From the NCBI RefSeq assembly GCF_011308835.1, contig NZ_JAAOHY010000003.1:248001-312000 (forward strand): 64,000 nucleotides of DNA, written 5' to 3'. Positions 19,386 through 28,832 of the stretch are shown in pieces (the stretch's first letter is position 1; each line of letters starts with the position of its first letter). The stretch is from Paracoccus xiamenensis. Lineage in GTDB: Bacteria; Pseudomonadota; Alphaproteobacteria; Rhodobacterales; Rhodobacteraceae. Under the pieces are notes generated by a model. That model did no database searches. It was not told where the DNA came from and was given only the letters and a program-made list of their open reading frames with translations. The translations under genes were made by a program, and so were the position numbers.

Positions 19386-20486
19386 CTGACCGACACGCTC
19401 GCCCAGGACGATCCGGAAAGGTCCACAATCTCGCAACGGCGCGACGGCGATCTGCTGGTACTGGATGGGTCGCTGCTGGTCTGGACGCTGCCGCAACTGC
19501 CCCCAAAGGGCGCCCCCCGGATCAGTGTTGCGGGGGTGGACAAGCTGGACACAGCCGGCGCCTGGTACCTGGCAGAGGCACAGCGCGCCGGCACCCGGCT
19601 GGAAGGGCTGCGGCCGAACCACGCCCAGCTGATCGAGACGGTAAGCGCCTCTATCCCCGAACCCGACCCGGAACCGCCGGCCGCGCCCCTGTGGCAGCAG
19701 ATCCTGACCCGGACCGGCATTCGCACCACACAGGCACTGGGATATTTCCGCGAGCTGGCCGAATATCTGGGCCGCTACCTTGCTGCCGGCATGCGCGCGA
19801 TCCGTCACCCATCGCAATTTCGGCTGACGTCGCTTGTCTATCACTGTCAGGAATCCGGCCTGCGTGCCGTGCCCATTGTCTTCGTGATGTCCTTCCTGAT
19901 CGGGGTTGTGCTGGCCTTTCAAGGCGCGGCACAATTGTCCCAGTTCGGGGCCGAGGTCTTCGTCGTCGACCTAATCGGCATTGCCGTATTGCGAGAACTG
20001 GGGATTTTGCTGACCGCCATCGTGGTTGCCGGGCGTACGGCCTCGGCGCTGACGGCCTCGATCGGGTCGATGAAGATGCGCGAGGAAATCGACGCGATGC
20101 GCACCTTCGGCATGGACCCCGACCTGGTCCTGACCCTGCCCCGTGTGCTGGCGCTGGTGATCATGCTGCCGATTCTGGGGCTGATCGCGGATGTGGCGGG
20201 GCTGCTTGGCGGGGCGATTATGTCCTGGATCACGCTTGGCATCTCGCCCTCGATGTTTCTGACCCGGCTGACCGATACGCATGTCTCTCACGTCATTGTC
20301 GGGCTGTCGAAGGCCCCTTTCTTCGCCCTCATCATCGGCATCATCGGCGTGAATGGCGGCATGCGAGTGGGCAAGGACGCCGAATCGCTGGGTCAGATGA
20401 CCTCAAAATCGGTGGTAAACGCGATTTTCGCCGTCATCATCGCCGACGCGCTGTTCTCGGTCTTCTTCTCGGTGGTCGGGCTATGA
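19386..20486 (+). CDS. mlaE: MlaE-family ABC permease, probably started at CTG
   Basis: The integral membrane permease of an MCE/Mla lipid transporter: YHCQESGLRAVPIVFVMSFLIGVVLAFQG, GRTASALTASIGSMKMREEIDA and ILGLIADVAGLLGG are family blocks. An N-terminal STAS-like part (residues about 18-75, SVAGVDKLDTAGAWYL) precedes the membrane region. That part begins upstream of the first usual start, GTG 19536. The frame is open only back to a TGA at 19350 and contains no ATG, GTG or TTG before 19536. CTG 19386, 7 bp after GAAAAGGG, is the best start, giving 366 aa. Stop overlaps the ATPase start. Confidence 0.85.
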   Translation: MTDTLAQDDPERSTISQRRDGDLLVLDGSLLVWTLPQLPPKGAPRISVAGVDKLDTAGAWYLAEAQRAGTRLEGLRPNHAQLIETVSASIPEPDPEPPAAPLWQQILTRTGIRTTQALGYFRELAEYLGRYLAAGMRAIRHPSQFRLTSLVYHCQESGLRAVPIVFVMSFLIGVVLAFQGAAQLSQFGAEVFVVDLIGIAVLRELGILLTAIVVAGRTASALTASIGSMKMREEIDAMRTFGMDPDLVLTLPRVLALVIMLPILGLIADVAGLLGGAIMSWITLGISPSMFLTRLTDTHVSHVIVGLSKAPFFALIIGIIGVNGGMRVGKDAESLGQMTSKSVVNAIFAVIIADALFSVFFSVVGL

Positions 20487-21277
20487 GCGTCGAAAACGTC
20501 ATCGAGGTTCGCGGGCTGCACAACCAGTTTGGGGATCACGTGGTCCATCACGATCTGGATCTGGACCTGCGCCGGGGCGAGATTCTGGGCGTGGTCGGCG
20601 GATCCGGCACCGGCAAATCGGTGCTGTTGCGCAGCATCGTCGGGCTTGTCACGCCGCAGGCGGGCGAGATTCGCGTCTTCGGCCAGGACATTCGCAAGCT
20701 GACCGGGCCGGCGCGTGAATCGGTGGAACGCCGCTGGGGGGTGAATTTTCAGGACGGCGCCCTGTTTTCGGCGCTGACCGTGCGCGAGAATGTCGAGGTG
20801 CCGCTGCGCGCTGTCCCCGACCTCAGCGACGATGATCGCGAAAGGCTGGCGGGGCTGAAGGTCTCGATGGCCGGGCTGCCGGTCAATGCCAATCAGAAAC
20901 TCCCCTCGGACCTGTCGGGCGGGATGCGCAAGCGAGCCGGACTTGCCCGCGCGCTGGCGCTGGATCCCGAGATCCTGTTTCTGGACGAACCCACCGCCGG
21001 GCTGGACCCGATCGGGGCGGATGCCTTTGACCGGCTGATCCTGACCCTGCGCGACGCGCTGAATCTGTCGGTGTTTCTGGTCACCCATGACCTCGATACG
21101 TTGCATACCTGCTGCGACCGCATTGCGGCTTTGGCCGAAAAACACGTGCTGGCCACTGGAACGATGGCCGAAATGTTGAAGATAGATCACCCCTGGGTGC
21201 ATGAATATTTCCATGGTCCGCGCGCTCGTGCAGCCATGACGGCCGACGCAGGAGGCGAAGACGCAAATGGAAACTAA
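20483..21277 (+). CDS. mlaF: MlaF-family ABC ATPase
   Basis: This 264-aa ATPase drives the MCE lipid transporter. Walker A is GGSGTGKS, the signature is LSGGMRKRAGLARALALDPE with Walker B LFLDEPTAGLDP, and VTHDLDT is the switch region; the SGGMRKR form is typical of Mla/Ttg2 ATPases. The ATG at 20483 overlaps the mlaE stop as ATGA. The frame is open further upstream inside mlaE, but that is antisense-like sequence without homology. Confidence 0.93.
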   Translation: MSVENVIEVRGLHNQFGDHVVHHDLDLDLRRGEILGVVGGSGTGKSVLLRSIVGLVTPQAGEIRVFGQDIRKLTGPARESVERRWGVNFQDGALFSALTVRENVEVPLRAVPDLSDDDRERLAGLKVSMAGLPVNANQKLPSDLSGGMRKRAGLARALALDPEILFLDEPTAGLDPIGADAFDRLILTLRDALNLSVFLVTHDLDTLHTCCDRIAALAEKHVLATGTMAEMLKIDHPWVHEYFHGPRARAAMTADAGGEDANGN

Positions 21278-22481
21278 GGCGAATTATGCCCTCATCGGCG
21301 CGTTCACCATTGTCGGGTTTCTGGGGTTGCTGGGGTTCCTGATGTGGTTCGCCAAGCTGCAGCTGAATCAGCAATTCGCCTATTATGACGCCTATTTCCC
21401 CGAGGTGGCCGGGCTTTCGGTTTCCTCGCAGGTTCTGTTCGCGGGCCTGCATGTCGGCACTGTCTCGGCGATAGAACTGGCCCCTGACCGCCCTGACGCG
21501 GTCCGCGTGACGCTTGAACTGGACGAAAACACCCCCGTGCGCGTCGATTCGCGCGCCTCGATCGACACCTCGGCGGTCACCGGCGTGTCGCAGGTCACCA
21601 TCACCCCCGGCATGCCCGCGAGCCTGCTGTTGAGTTCCATCGAGACCGAAGACACCCCGGTCATTCAATCCAGCCCCACGGCCTTGCAGACCATCGGTGA
21701 ACAAGCGCCAGAGCTGCTGAGCCGCGCCAACATCGTCGCCCAGCAGCTGACCCAGCTGTTCGGCACCGAAAATCAAGAGCGGATATCTAATATCCTGATC
21801 AATCTGGAACGCTCGACCGAAAATATCGACAAGACCATGGCCGATATCTCGACCGCTGCCGATGCGATTGCCGGCTTTGGCGACAAGCTGGACACGCTGA
21901 CCAGCAGCGCCGAGGGCGCGCTGAACAGTTTTGCCGGCGCCTCGACCCAGGCCGAAACCACTCTGGCCAGTGTCGACAGCTATGTCACCGGCGACCTGAC
22001 CCCGCTGACCCAGGACCTGAAGCAGACGGCCGCGACGCTGAAAACCGATCTGGCCGCGCTTGGCACCCGCGCGCAGACCAGCCTCGACAATGTCGACACC
22101 GCCCTCGCCTCCGCCACCGGCACCATGGATGCAGCCCATGAAGTGATCGAGGATCTGGGCCCGGTCTTCACCGAACTGCGGACGACGCTTGGCAGCATCA
22201 GCACCGCCCTTGCGAACCTGCCCGAGGAACTGCCGCGCATCACCGCCAATATTGGAGATGCAGCCGATTCCGCCGCTGGCGCCTTCGATTCGCTTCAGGC
22301 GATGCTGGACGGCGCCCGCAGCCCGGTCCAGACTTTCACGCGCGAGGGGCTGCCGCAATTTTCACGCCTCGGCCACGAGCTGCGCGGGCTGGTCGCCAAT
22401 ATCGATCAGCTCGTCACGGCGCTGAAACGCAATCCGTCGCAGATCCTTCGGGGTCAGCCGACCCCCGAATTCCGCCGCTGA
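21267..22481 (+). CDS. mlaD: MlaD-family MCE lipid-binding protein
   Basis: This 404-aa protein has one N-terminal membrane helix (about residues 7-28), an MCE domain (about 40-118, FPEVAGLSVSSQVLFAGLHVG then DTSAVTGVSQVTITPG) and a long Ala/Thr/Asp-rich helical tail probably forming a coiled-coil tube in the periplasm. It should hand phospholipid between permease and carrier. It overlaps mlaF by 11 bp. Confidence 0.9.
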   Translation: METKANYALIGAFTIVGFLGLLGFLMWFAKLQLNQQFAYYDAYFPEVAGLSVSSQVLFAGLHVGTVSAIELAPDRPDAVRVTLELDENTPVRVDSRASIDTSAVTGVSQVTITPGMPASLLLSSIETEDTPVIQSSPTALQTIGEQAPELLSRANIVAQQLTQLFGTENQERISNILINLERSTENIDKTMADISTAADAIAGFGDKLDTLTSSAEGALNSFAGASTQAETTLASVDSYVTGDLTPLTQDLKQTAATLKTDLAALGTRAQTSLDNVDTALASATGTMDAAHEVIEDLGPVFTELRTTLGSISTALANLPEELPRITANIGDAADSAAGAFDSLQAMLDGARSPVQTFTREGLPQFSRLGHELRGLVANIDQLVTALKRNPSQILRGQPTPEFRR

Positions 22482-22490
22482 GGTGTTGCC

Positions 22491-23120
22491 ATGACCCGTT
22501 CGATCCTTCGCCCCGCCCTTCTGCTGTCACTGACCCTGCTGCTGCCCGCCTGCGGCGCACTTCGCGCGCTGGAGGGAGAGCCGAACCGCGACGTGTTCGA
22601 ATTGCGCGCTCCGCCGGTCAGCGCCGGCCAATGCGGCGGTGCCCGCGGAACGGAACTGGTGGTCGAGCTGCCCAAGGCGCGCGAGACGCTGGATTCGCCA
22701 CGCATCATGATCCGGCCTTCGGTTCTGGAAACCCAGTACCTGCCCGATGCGATCTGGGGTGAGCCGGTCCCGGCCATGGTTCAGCGTCTGCTGGTCGAGA
22801 CGCTGAACAATCACGATGCCTTCGGCCATGTCGGGCGCGAACCGCTGGGCCTTGCCGGCGACTTTGCCCTGCTGACCGAGATCAGCGCCTTCAACGCCGA
22901 ACTTCTGGAAAAGGGCGCGCTGATCCGCATGACCGTCGAAAGCCAGTTGATCCGGGAAATGGATGCCGTGGTCGTGGGTCGAAGCCGCTTCGAGGTCACC
23001 ACCGAATCGCCCAGCACCAGAACGGCCGACCTGATCCCGGCCTTCGACGCGGCCGCCCTGCAATTGATTACCGAGATGACCGCCTGGACCCTGGGCAGGG
23101 CGGGCGCGAACTGCCGGTGA
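22491..23120 (+). CDS. ABC-type transport auxiliary lipoprotein (PqiC-like)
   Basis: This 209-aa protein begins with a lipoprotein signal peptide, lipobox LLPAC with Cys19 or nearby as the lipidated residue. The body, with VELPKARETLDSPRIMIRP and QYLPDAIWGEPVPAMVQ, matches the ABC-type transport auxiliary lipoprotein family (LptE/PqiC-like fold) that accompanies MCE transporters. It sits 9 bp after mlaD as the last gene of the operon. No MlaC or MlaA follows, so this system uses a lipoprotein bridge instead. Confidence 0.85.
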   Translation: MTRSILRPALLLSLTLLLPACGALRALEGEPNRDVFELRAPPVSAGQCGGARGTELVVELPKARETLDSPRIMIRPSVLETQYLPDAIWGEPVPAMVQRLLVETLNNHDAFGHVGREPLGLAGDFALLTEISAFNAELLEKGALIRMTVESQLIREMDAVVVGRSRFEVTTESPSTRTADLIPAFDAAALQLITEMTAWTLGRAGANCR

Positions 23121-23331
23121 TTACCGCACTGGCCAGGGCGCCGCACACCCGCCGCCCGGGCCGGGGCGAGTTTGCGGCGCATCAATCCCTCTCAGATTGC
23201 GCGCTTCGCAGGTCGGGCCTTGAGGGTCGAAGTCATCTCTCGCGCAGCCGGCTCAGGTATTTTCAGGGCACTTTCCACGATTTTTGCGCTTGACCCCGCC
23301 CGCGCCCGACCTTAGGCAGGCGCCCTGTGAT

Positions 23332-23407
23332 GGGCCCATAGCTCAGTTGGTAGAGCAACTGACTTTTAATCAGTGGGTCACAGGTTCGAATCCTGTTGGG
23401 CTCACCA
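23332..23407 (+). tRNA. tRNA-Lys (anticodon UUU)
   Basis: A 76-nt cloverleaf with acceptor GGGCCCA pairing TGGGCTC, D arm GCTCAGTTGGTAGAGC, anticodon stem ACTGA/TCAGT around loop CTTTTAA (anticodon TTT), T arm ACAGGTTCGAATCCTGT and encoded CCA at 23405-23407. A -35-like TTGACC at about 23290 and TTAGGC 16 bp on form the probable promoter. Confidence 0.97.
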
Positions 23408-23795
23408 CTTTTCCCCTTTCTCTCAACTGGTTGTCGGCCGTTTTTTTCAACGGCAGAAGTTGTTGGTTATTATCGACGGCCAGATGCGAAAGCGCACCAG
23501 TATTAGCGGCAGCTTTGGCAGAAACGTGATGGAAAGATGGCGGCTGTCTGGGGCCTGCTTGACCGCACGCGGACAGTCGAGTGCCGAGGAGAAACAGACG
23601 ATCAACGGATCTGTTGATCTGCGGCACAGCGTTCCAACGGAACCTGTCCCTGAAACTCCCTGCGCCCAACATGCACTCTTTGCGTTAAAATCAGCAAAAA
23701 CACGGGGGCCATGAAGCAAACTTCCGCGCGAAGCAAGTCCTGCTTCTGTGCTTCGAATCAAAAAAGGCAGTCTTGCGACTGCCTTTTTGAGATAA
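23408..23795. other. 388-bp spacer between the tRNA-Lys genes
   Basis: No supported protein gene is seen. Short open frames here run into the tRNAs and are spurious. A weak 6-bp hairpin (GCCGTT/AACGGC, 23437-23454) with a T-rich loop follows the first tRNA; a strong terminator lies at the right end. Confidence 0.6.
23761..23788 (-). terminator. terminator of the minus-strand tRNA-Lys, possibly bidirectional
   Basis: A perfect 12-bp stem, AAAAAGGCAGTC with GACTGCCTTTTT, around a 4-nt loop. On the minus strand it lies 7 bp past the tRNA end and continues into more T residues; on the plus strand it also ends in five T. Confidence 0.9.
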
Positions 23796-23871
23796 TGGTG
23801 AGCCCAACAGGATTCGAACCTGTGACCCACTGATTAAAAGTCAGTTGCTCTACCAACTGAGCTATGGGCCC
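23796..23871 (-). tRNA. tRNA-Lys (anticodon UUU), second identical copy
   Basis: The reverse complement is base-for-base identical to the tRNA-Lys at 23332-23407, including the encoded CCA (23796-23798). Its promoter lies at about 23888-23912 and its -35 region comes within about 45 bp of the dapF start. Confidence 0.97.
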
Positions 23872-23955
23872 ATCACAGGGCGCTTGCCTAAGGTCGGGCA
23901 CGGCTTGGGTCAAGTCCAAAACGTGCCGCTGGCGAAAACTTTTCGGCGGCACTAT

Positions 23956-24780
23956 ATGCACCTCATGGAACACGCCCGCACCCCCGGCCTGCCCTTCATG
24001 AAAATGCACGGGCTCGGCAATGATTTCGTCGTCATCGACCTGCGCCACGGAACGCAGGCGCCTGATGCTGCGACCATTGCGGCCATCGCTGACCGTCACT
24101 TTGGGGTCGGTTTCGACCAGCTTGCCACAATCGACCATGACGATCAGGCCGATGCCCGGCTGGTCTTCTTCAATGCCGATGGCAGCCGCTCGGCCGCGTG
24201 TGGCAACGCGACACGCTGCATTGCCCGCTTTCTGATGGACGGCAGCGGCAAGCAGTCGCTGGGCCTGCGGACGGACCACGCGATCCTGCGGGCCGAAGAT
24301 GCCGGCAATGGCCTGACCCGCGTGAACATGGGCCCGCCGGTGCTGGATTGGCAGGCGATCCCGCTGGCGCAGGATGTCGATCTGCTGCACCTGCCGATTG
24401 CGGGCGATCCGGTCGCCACCGGCATGGGCAATCCGCATATGACCTTCTTTGTCGAGGATGCCGATTCGGTCGATCTGGATCATTTCGGCCCGGAACATGA
24501 ACACCATCCGCTTTATCCGCAGCGCACCAATGTCGAAGTCGTTCAGGTGCTGTCGCCTTCCGAAATCAAGCTACGCATCTGGGAACGCGGGACCGGGGCG
24601 ACGCTGGCCTCTGGCTCCTGTTCCTGCGCGGCGGCGGTGGCTGCGGCGCGGCGCGGGCTGACGGGTCGGCAGGTCACGGTGAACGTGCCGGGCGGGCAGT
24701 TGCAGATCGACTGGCGCGACGATGGCGTCTGGATGACCGGCCCCACCGCCCACGCCTTCGACGGGGTTTGGCGGGAATGA
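23956..24780 (+). CDS. dapF: diaminopimelate epimerase
   Basis: This 274-aa enzyme converts LL- to meso-diaminopimelate for lysine and peptidoglycan. KMHGLGNDFVVID at the N-terminus, SRSAACGNATRC with the first catalytic Cys and ATLASGSCSCAAAVAA with the second are diagnostic. The frame is open back to 23845 but that part lies inside the tRNA, so ATG 23956 (or 23965) is chosen. Its stop overlaps the mtaB start. Confidence 0.93.
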   Translation: MHLMEHARTPGLPFMKMHGLGNDFVVIDLRHGTQAPDAATIAAIADRHFGVGFDQLATIDHDDQADARLVFFNADGSRSAACGNATRCIARFLMDGSGKQSLGLRTDHAILRAEDAGNGLTRVNMGPPVLDWQAIPLAQDVDLLHLPIAGDPVATGMGNPHMTFFVEDADSVDLDHFGPEHEHHPLYPQRTNVEVVQVLSPSEIKLRIWERGTGATLASGSCSCAAAVAAARRGLTGRQVTVNVPGGQLQIDWRDDGVWMTGPTAHAFDGVWRE

Positions 24781-26027
24781 GCGCGCCGGTCTTTTCCACC
24801 CATGGCTGCCGCCTGAATGCCTATGAATCCGAGGCGATGCGCGAAATGGCCGAGGCCGCCGGGCTGCAAGGCGCGGTGATCGTGAACACCTGCGCGGTGA
24901 CGGCCGAGGCCGTGCGCAAGGCCCGCCAGGACATTCGCCGGCTGGCCCGCGACAACCCCGGCGCGCCGGTCATCGTCACCGGCTGCGCCGCCCAAACCGA
25001 ACCGGAAACCTTCGCCGCCATGCCCGAGGTCACCCGCGTCATCGGCAATACCGAAAAGATGCAGCCCGAGACATGGGCCGGCCTGACGCCCGACCTGATC
25101 GGCCAGACCGAGCGGGTCGTGGTGGATGACATCATGTCGGTCAAGGAAACCGCCGGCCACCTGATCGACGGCTTTGGTCGCCACCGCGCCTATGTGCAGG
25201 TCCAGAACGGCTGCGATCACCGCTGCACCTTCTGCATCATCCCTTACGGTCGCGGCAATTCGCGCTCCGTCCCGGCGGGCGTCGTCGTCGACCAGATCAA
25301 GCGGCTGCGGGATCGCGGCTTTAACGAGGTGGTGCTGACCGGCGTCGACCTGACAAGCTGGGGGGCCGATCTGCCGGGTACGCCGCGCCTCGGCGATCTG
25401 GTCATGCGGATCCTGAAGCTGGTGCCCGACCTGCCACGACTGCGGATTTCGTCAATCGATTCAATCGAAGCGGATGAAAACCTCATGCTCGCCATTGCGA
25501 GCGAGCCGCGCCTGATGCCGCATCTGCACCTGTCGCTGCAGGCCGGCGACGACATGATCCTGAAGCGCATGAAGCGCCGCCACCTGCGCGACGACGCCAT
25601 CCGCTTCTGCGAGGATGCCCGCCGCCTGCGCCCCGAAATCGTCTTCGGCGCCGATATCATCGCGGGCTTCCCGACCGAGACCGAGGCGATGTTTGAAAAC
25701 TCGCTGAAGCTGGTTCAGGATTGCGGCCTGACCTTCCTGCACGTCTTCCCCTATTCCGCGCGTCAGGGCACCCCCGCCGCCCGTATGCCGGCGGTGAACG
25801 GCACCGCCATCAAGGACCGCGCCGCACGGTTGCGTGCGGCTGGCGATGCCGCCTTGCTGACGCATCTGAACGCCCAGCAGGGCCGCAGCCATCGCGTCCT
25901 GACCGAAGGCCCGCGCCTTGGCCGGACCGAGCAATTCACCGAGGTGACTTTCGCCCGTGACATGCCCGAAGGCAGCCTGTTGCAGGTGGACATTCTTGGC
26001 CATGACGGCACACGGCTGACGGCCTGA
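24777..26027 (+). CDS. mtaB: tRNA t6A37 methylthiotransferase
   Basis: This 416-aa radical-SAM enzyme makes 2-methylthio-N6-threonylcarbamoyladenosine at position 37 of ANN-decoding tRNAs. The N-terminal methylthiotransferase domain has STHGCRLNAYES, NTCAVT and VTGCAAQ cysteines for the auxiliary cluster; NGCDHRCTFCIIPYGRG is the radical-SAM CxxxCxxC; a TRAM-like domain ends the protein. ATG 24777 overlaps the dapF stop (ATGA). Its substrate tRNAs include the tRNA-Lys(UUU) encoded just upstream. Confidence 0.93.
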   Translation: MSAPVFSTHGCRLNAYESEAMREMAEAAGLQGAVIVNTCAVTAEAVRKARQDIRRLARDNPGAPVIVTGCAAQTEPETFAAMPEVTRVIGNTEKMQPETWAGLTPDLIGQTERVVVDDIMSVKETAGHLIDGFGRHRAYVQVQNGCDHRCTFCIIPYGRGNSRSVPAGVVVDQIKRLRDRGFNEVVLTGVDLTSWGADLPGTPRLGDLVMRILKLVPDLPRLRISSIDSIEADENLMLAIASEPRLMPHLHLSLQAGDDMILKRMKRRHLRDDAIRFCEDARRLRPEIVFGADIIAGFPTETEAMFENSLKLVQDCGLTFLHVFPYSARQGTPAARMPAVNGTAIKDRAARLRAAGDAALLTHLNAQQGRSHRVLTEGPRLGRTEQFTEVTFARDMPEGSLLQVDILGHDGTRLTA

Positions 26028-26066
26028 CCGCAAGGACCACGCCGCAGGCTGCGGAACTCTGGCAGT

Positions 26067-28694
26067 TTACTCTGCCAAGCCCTTCAATTCATAGATCAGA
26101 TCCAGCGCCTCGCGCGGGGTAAGGCTGTCGGGATGCAGGTCCTTCAGCCGCGCCTCAACGGCGCTGTCGCGGGATTTCGCAGGCGCCGGGGGCGGCGGCG
26201 CGGCGCGGAAGAGCGGCAGGTCGTCGATGATCGCGGCGGGCTTGGCCGCACCCTCGCGTTCGCCCGATTCGAGACTGGCGAGGATATCGCGCGCGCGCGT
26301 CACCACAGCCTCGGGCAGACCTGCCAGCCGCGCCACCTGCACGCCATAGGAACGGTCGGCGGCACCCTTGATGACCTCATGCAGGAAGATCACCTCACCC
26401 TCCCATTCGCGGACGGACACGGTGGCGTTTTCGACGCCGTCCAGCCGCGCGGCAAGGGCCGTCAGTTCGTGGTAATGTGTGGCGAACAGCGCCCGGCAGC
26501 GGTTGACGGCCTGCAGATGTTCCATCACCGCCCAGGCGATGGACAGCCCGTCCCAGGTCGCGGTGCCGCGGCCGATTTCATCCAGGATCACCAGCGCGCG
26601 GTCGTCGGCCTGGTTCAGGATCGCAGCGGTTTCCACCATCTCGACCATGAAGGTTGACCGGCCCCGCGCCAGATCGTCGGCGGCACCGACGCGGCTGAAC
26701 AACTGGCTGACCAGTCCCACATGGGCGCGCGTGGCCGGCACAAAGCTGCCCGCCTGCGCGAGGATTGCGATCAGCGCGTTCTGGCGCAGGAAGGTCGATT
26801 TACCGGCCATGTTCGGCCCGGTCAGCAGCCAGATCGCCGGCGTCGCGTCCGCGGTCAGCGCGCAGTCATTGGCCACGAAGCTTTCCGCCTTGCGCCGCAG
26901 CGCGCGTTCGACAACGGGGTGACGCCCGGCCTCGATTTCAAAAGCGCGGCTGTCATCGACCTGCGGCCGCGTCCAGCCCTCGCCCATGGCGAGATCGGCA
27001 AAGGCGGCGGTCAGGTCGATTTCTGCCAATGCCCGCGCCGCCTGCCCGATGGGACCAGCCGCCGCCAGCACCGCGTCGCGCAGGCGGGCGAAAATGCCGC
27101 GCTCGATCTCCAGCGCGCGGTCGCGGGCGTTGAGGATACGGGTCTCCAGTTCCGACAGCTCGACGGTGGTAAAACGGATCTGGTTGGCGGTGGTCTGGCG
27201 GTGAATGAAGGTCTCGTTCAACGGCGGGGCCAGCATCTTTTCAGCATGGGTCGCCGTGGTTTCGATGAAATAGCCCAGCACGTTATTGTGCTTGATCTTC
27301 AGGCTGCTGACCCCGGTGACCTCGATGAATTCGCCCTGCATCTGCGCGATCACGCCACGGCCTTCGTCGCGCAGCTGGCGTGTCCGGTCCAGATCCTCGT
27401 CATAATTCGAGGCCACGAAACCGCCGTCACGCGCCAACAGCGGGGGTTCGGCCACCAGCGCATCGTCCAGAAGGTCGATCAGCGCGTCATGGCCCAGCAG
27501 ATCGCGGGCGGCATCCGCCAGCACCGTGACCGTGTCATCACCCAGCATCGAGGCGATGCGGATGGCCTGCGTCAGCCCGGCCCGGATCGCCGCCAGATCA
27601 CGCGGGCCGCCCCGATCCAACGCCAGACGCGAAAGTGCCCGGTCCATGTCGGGCACGCCGCTCAGCGCCTCGCGCAGATCGGCGGTCAGGCGGCTGTCTT
27701 CGGCCAGATGGGTGACGGCATCAAGGCGGTCATGGATCACCGCCAGATCGCGCGACGGCGCGCTGATCCGGCGTTCCAGCAGCCGCGCGCCGCCGGCGGT
27801 GGCGGTTCGGTCGATTGTGGCCAGCAGAGAGCCATCGCGACCGCCCGAAAGTGCCTGCGTCAGTTCCAGATTGCGCCGGGTGGCGGCGTCGATCTGCATG
27901 GATCCGGCGATCGCTTCGCGCAGCGGCGGGCGGATCAGCGGCAGCTGTGCCTTCTGGGTCAGTTCCAGATAATCGGCAATCGCCCCCATGGCGGCGATCT
28001 CCGCCCGGCTGAAACTGCCGAAACCGTCCAGCGTTTCCACCTTGAACAGCGCCGCCAACCGGCGCAGTGCGGCGCTGGAATCGAAGCTTCCGGGCGGCAA
28101 TTCGGTCAGTGCCGTGCCGTTTTCCGCCGCCAGTTCATCCAGCCCGCTGCCCTCGATGGCCAGCAATTCGCGCGGGGCGATCCGCGCCAGTTCCGGGCCC
28201 AGCCGCACGGCCGGGCAGGCCATCACCCGCAGGCTGCCGGTGGAAATATCGACCCATGCCAGCGCCCCTTCGTCGCGGACCGAGGCATAGGCGGCCAGGA
28301 AGTTGTGCCGCCGCGCCTCCAGCAGCGATTCCTCGGTCAGGGTGCCGGGGGTGACCAGGCGCACCACGTCGCGCGCAACCACGGATTTCGAACCGCGCTT
28401 CTTCGCCTCGGCCGGGTCTTCCATCTGTTCGGCGATGGCCACGCGAAAACCCTTGCGGATCAGCGACAGCAGATAGGATTCGGCGGCATGGACGGGCACG
28501 CCGCACATCGGGATCGGCTGGCCCTGATGGGTGCCGCGCTTGGTCAGCGCGATATCCAGCGCGGCCGCCGCGGCGACGGCATCGTCAAAGAACATCTCGT
28601 AGAAATCGCCCATGCGATAGAACAGCAGCGCACCGGGATTGGCCTCGCGGATCGCGAGATATTGGGCCATCATCGGCGTCGGCTGGTCGGTCAT
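26067..28694 (-). CDS. mutS: DNA mismatch repair protein MutS
   Basis: This 875-aa ATPase recognises mismatches. The N-terminal mismatch-binding motif is YRMGDFYEMF (Phe-x-Glu); the C-terminal ATPase has GPNMAGKSTFLRQ (Walker A), STFMVEM and LVILDEIGRGTATWDG (Walker B), then FATHYHEL. Domain order and length are typical. It is convergent with mtaB and divergent from msrB; mutL is not in view. Confidence 0.97.
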   Translation of the reverse strand: MTDQPTPMMAQYLAIREANPGALLFYRMGDFYEMFFDDAVAAAAALDIALTKRGTHQGQPIPMCGVPVHAAESYLLSLIRKGFRVAIAEQMEDPAEAKKRGSKSVVARDVVRLVTPGTLTEESLLEARRHNFLAAYASVRDEGALAWVDISTGSLRVMACPAVRLGPELARIAPRELLAIEGSGLDELAAENGTALTELPPGSFDSSAALRRLAALFKVETLDGFGSFSRAEIAAMGAIADYLELTQKAQLPLIRPPLREAIAGSMQIDAATRRNLELTQALSGGRDGSLLATIDRTATAGGARLLERRISAPSRDLAVIHDRLDAVTHLAEDSRLTADLREALSGVPDMDRALSRLALDRGGPRDLAAIRAGLTQAIRIASMLGDDTVTVLADAARDLLGHDALIDLLDDALVAEPPLLARDGGFVASNYDEDLDRTRQLRDEGRGVIAQMQGEFIEVTGVSSLKIKHNNVLGYFIETTATHAEKMLAPPLNETFIHRQTTANQIRFTTVELSELETRILNARDRALEIERGIFARLRDAVLAAAGPIGQAARALAEIDLTAAFADLAMGEGWTRPQVDDSRAFEIEAGRHPVVERALRRKAESFVANDCALTADATPAIWLLTGPNMAGKSTFLRQNALIAILAQAGSFVPATRAHVGLVSQLFSRVGAADDLARGRSTFMVEMVETAAILNQADDRALVILDEIGRGTATWDGLSIAWAVMEHLQAVNRCRALFATHYHELTALAARLDGVENATVSVREWEGEVIFLHEVIKGAADRSYGVQVARLAGLPEAVVTRARDILASLESGEREGAAKPAAIIDDLPLFRAAPPPPAPAKSRDSAVEARLKDLHPDSLTPREALDLIYELKGLAE

Positions 28695-28832
28695 GGGCGT
28701 CTCCTTCGCGGGACGGTTCTAGCGGATCGGGTGGCGATTGCCAGAGCGGGGGACAGGATGGCGCAAAGGCCATTGGAAATTCGGGGCAGTCTGCATACAT
28801 GCCGGACACCGAACAGATAAGGGGGACCAAGG

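Larger units (their letters stand above)
23290..23913. repeat. inverted repeat: two tRNA-Lys genes with duplicated promoters
   Basis: The tRNA at 23332-23407 and that at 23796-23871 are identical over 76 nt on opposite strands. The match continues upstream through CGACCTTAGGCA and GCGCCCTGTGAT to TTGACCC, so each arm is about 118 bp with a few mismatches in the promoter. Downstream flanks differ. The arms face each other across 388 bp. Confidence 0.9.

Noticed and set aside
23284..23529. Short plus-strand frame with the residues PIAQLVEQLTFNQWVTGSNP
   Set aside because: This is the well-known spurious translation of a tRNA gene, not a protein; the mirror-image frame over the second tRNA is rejected for the same reason.
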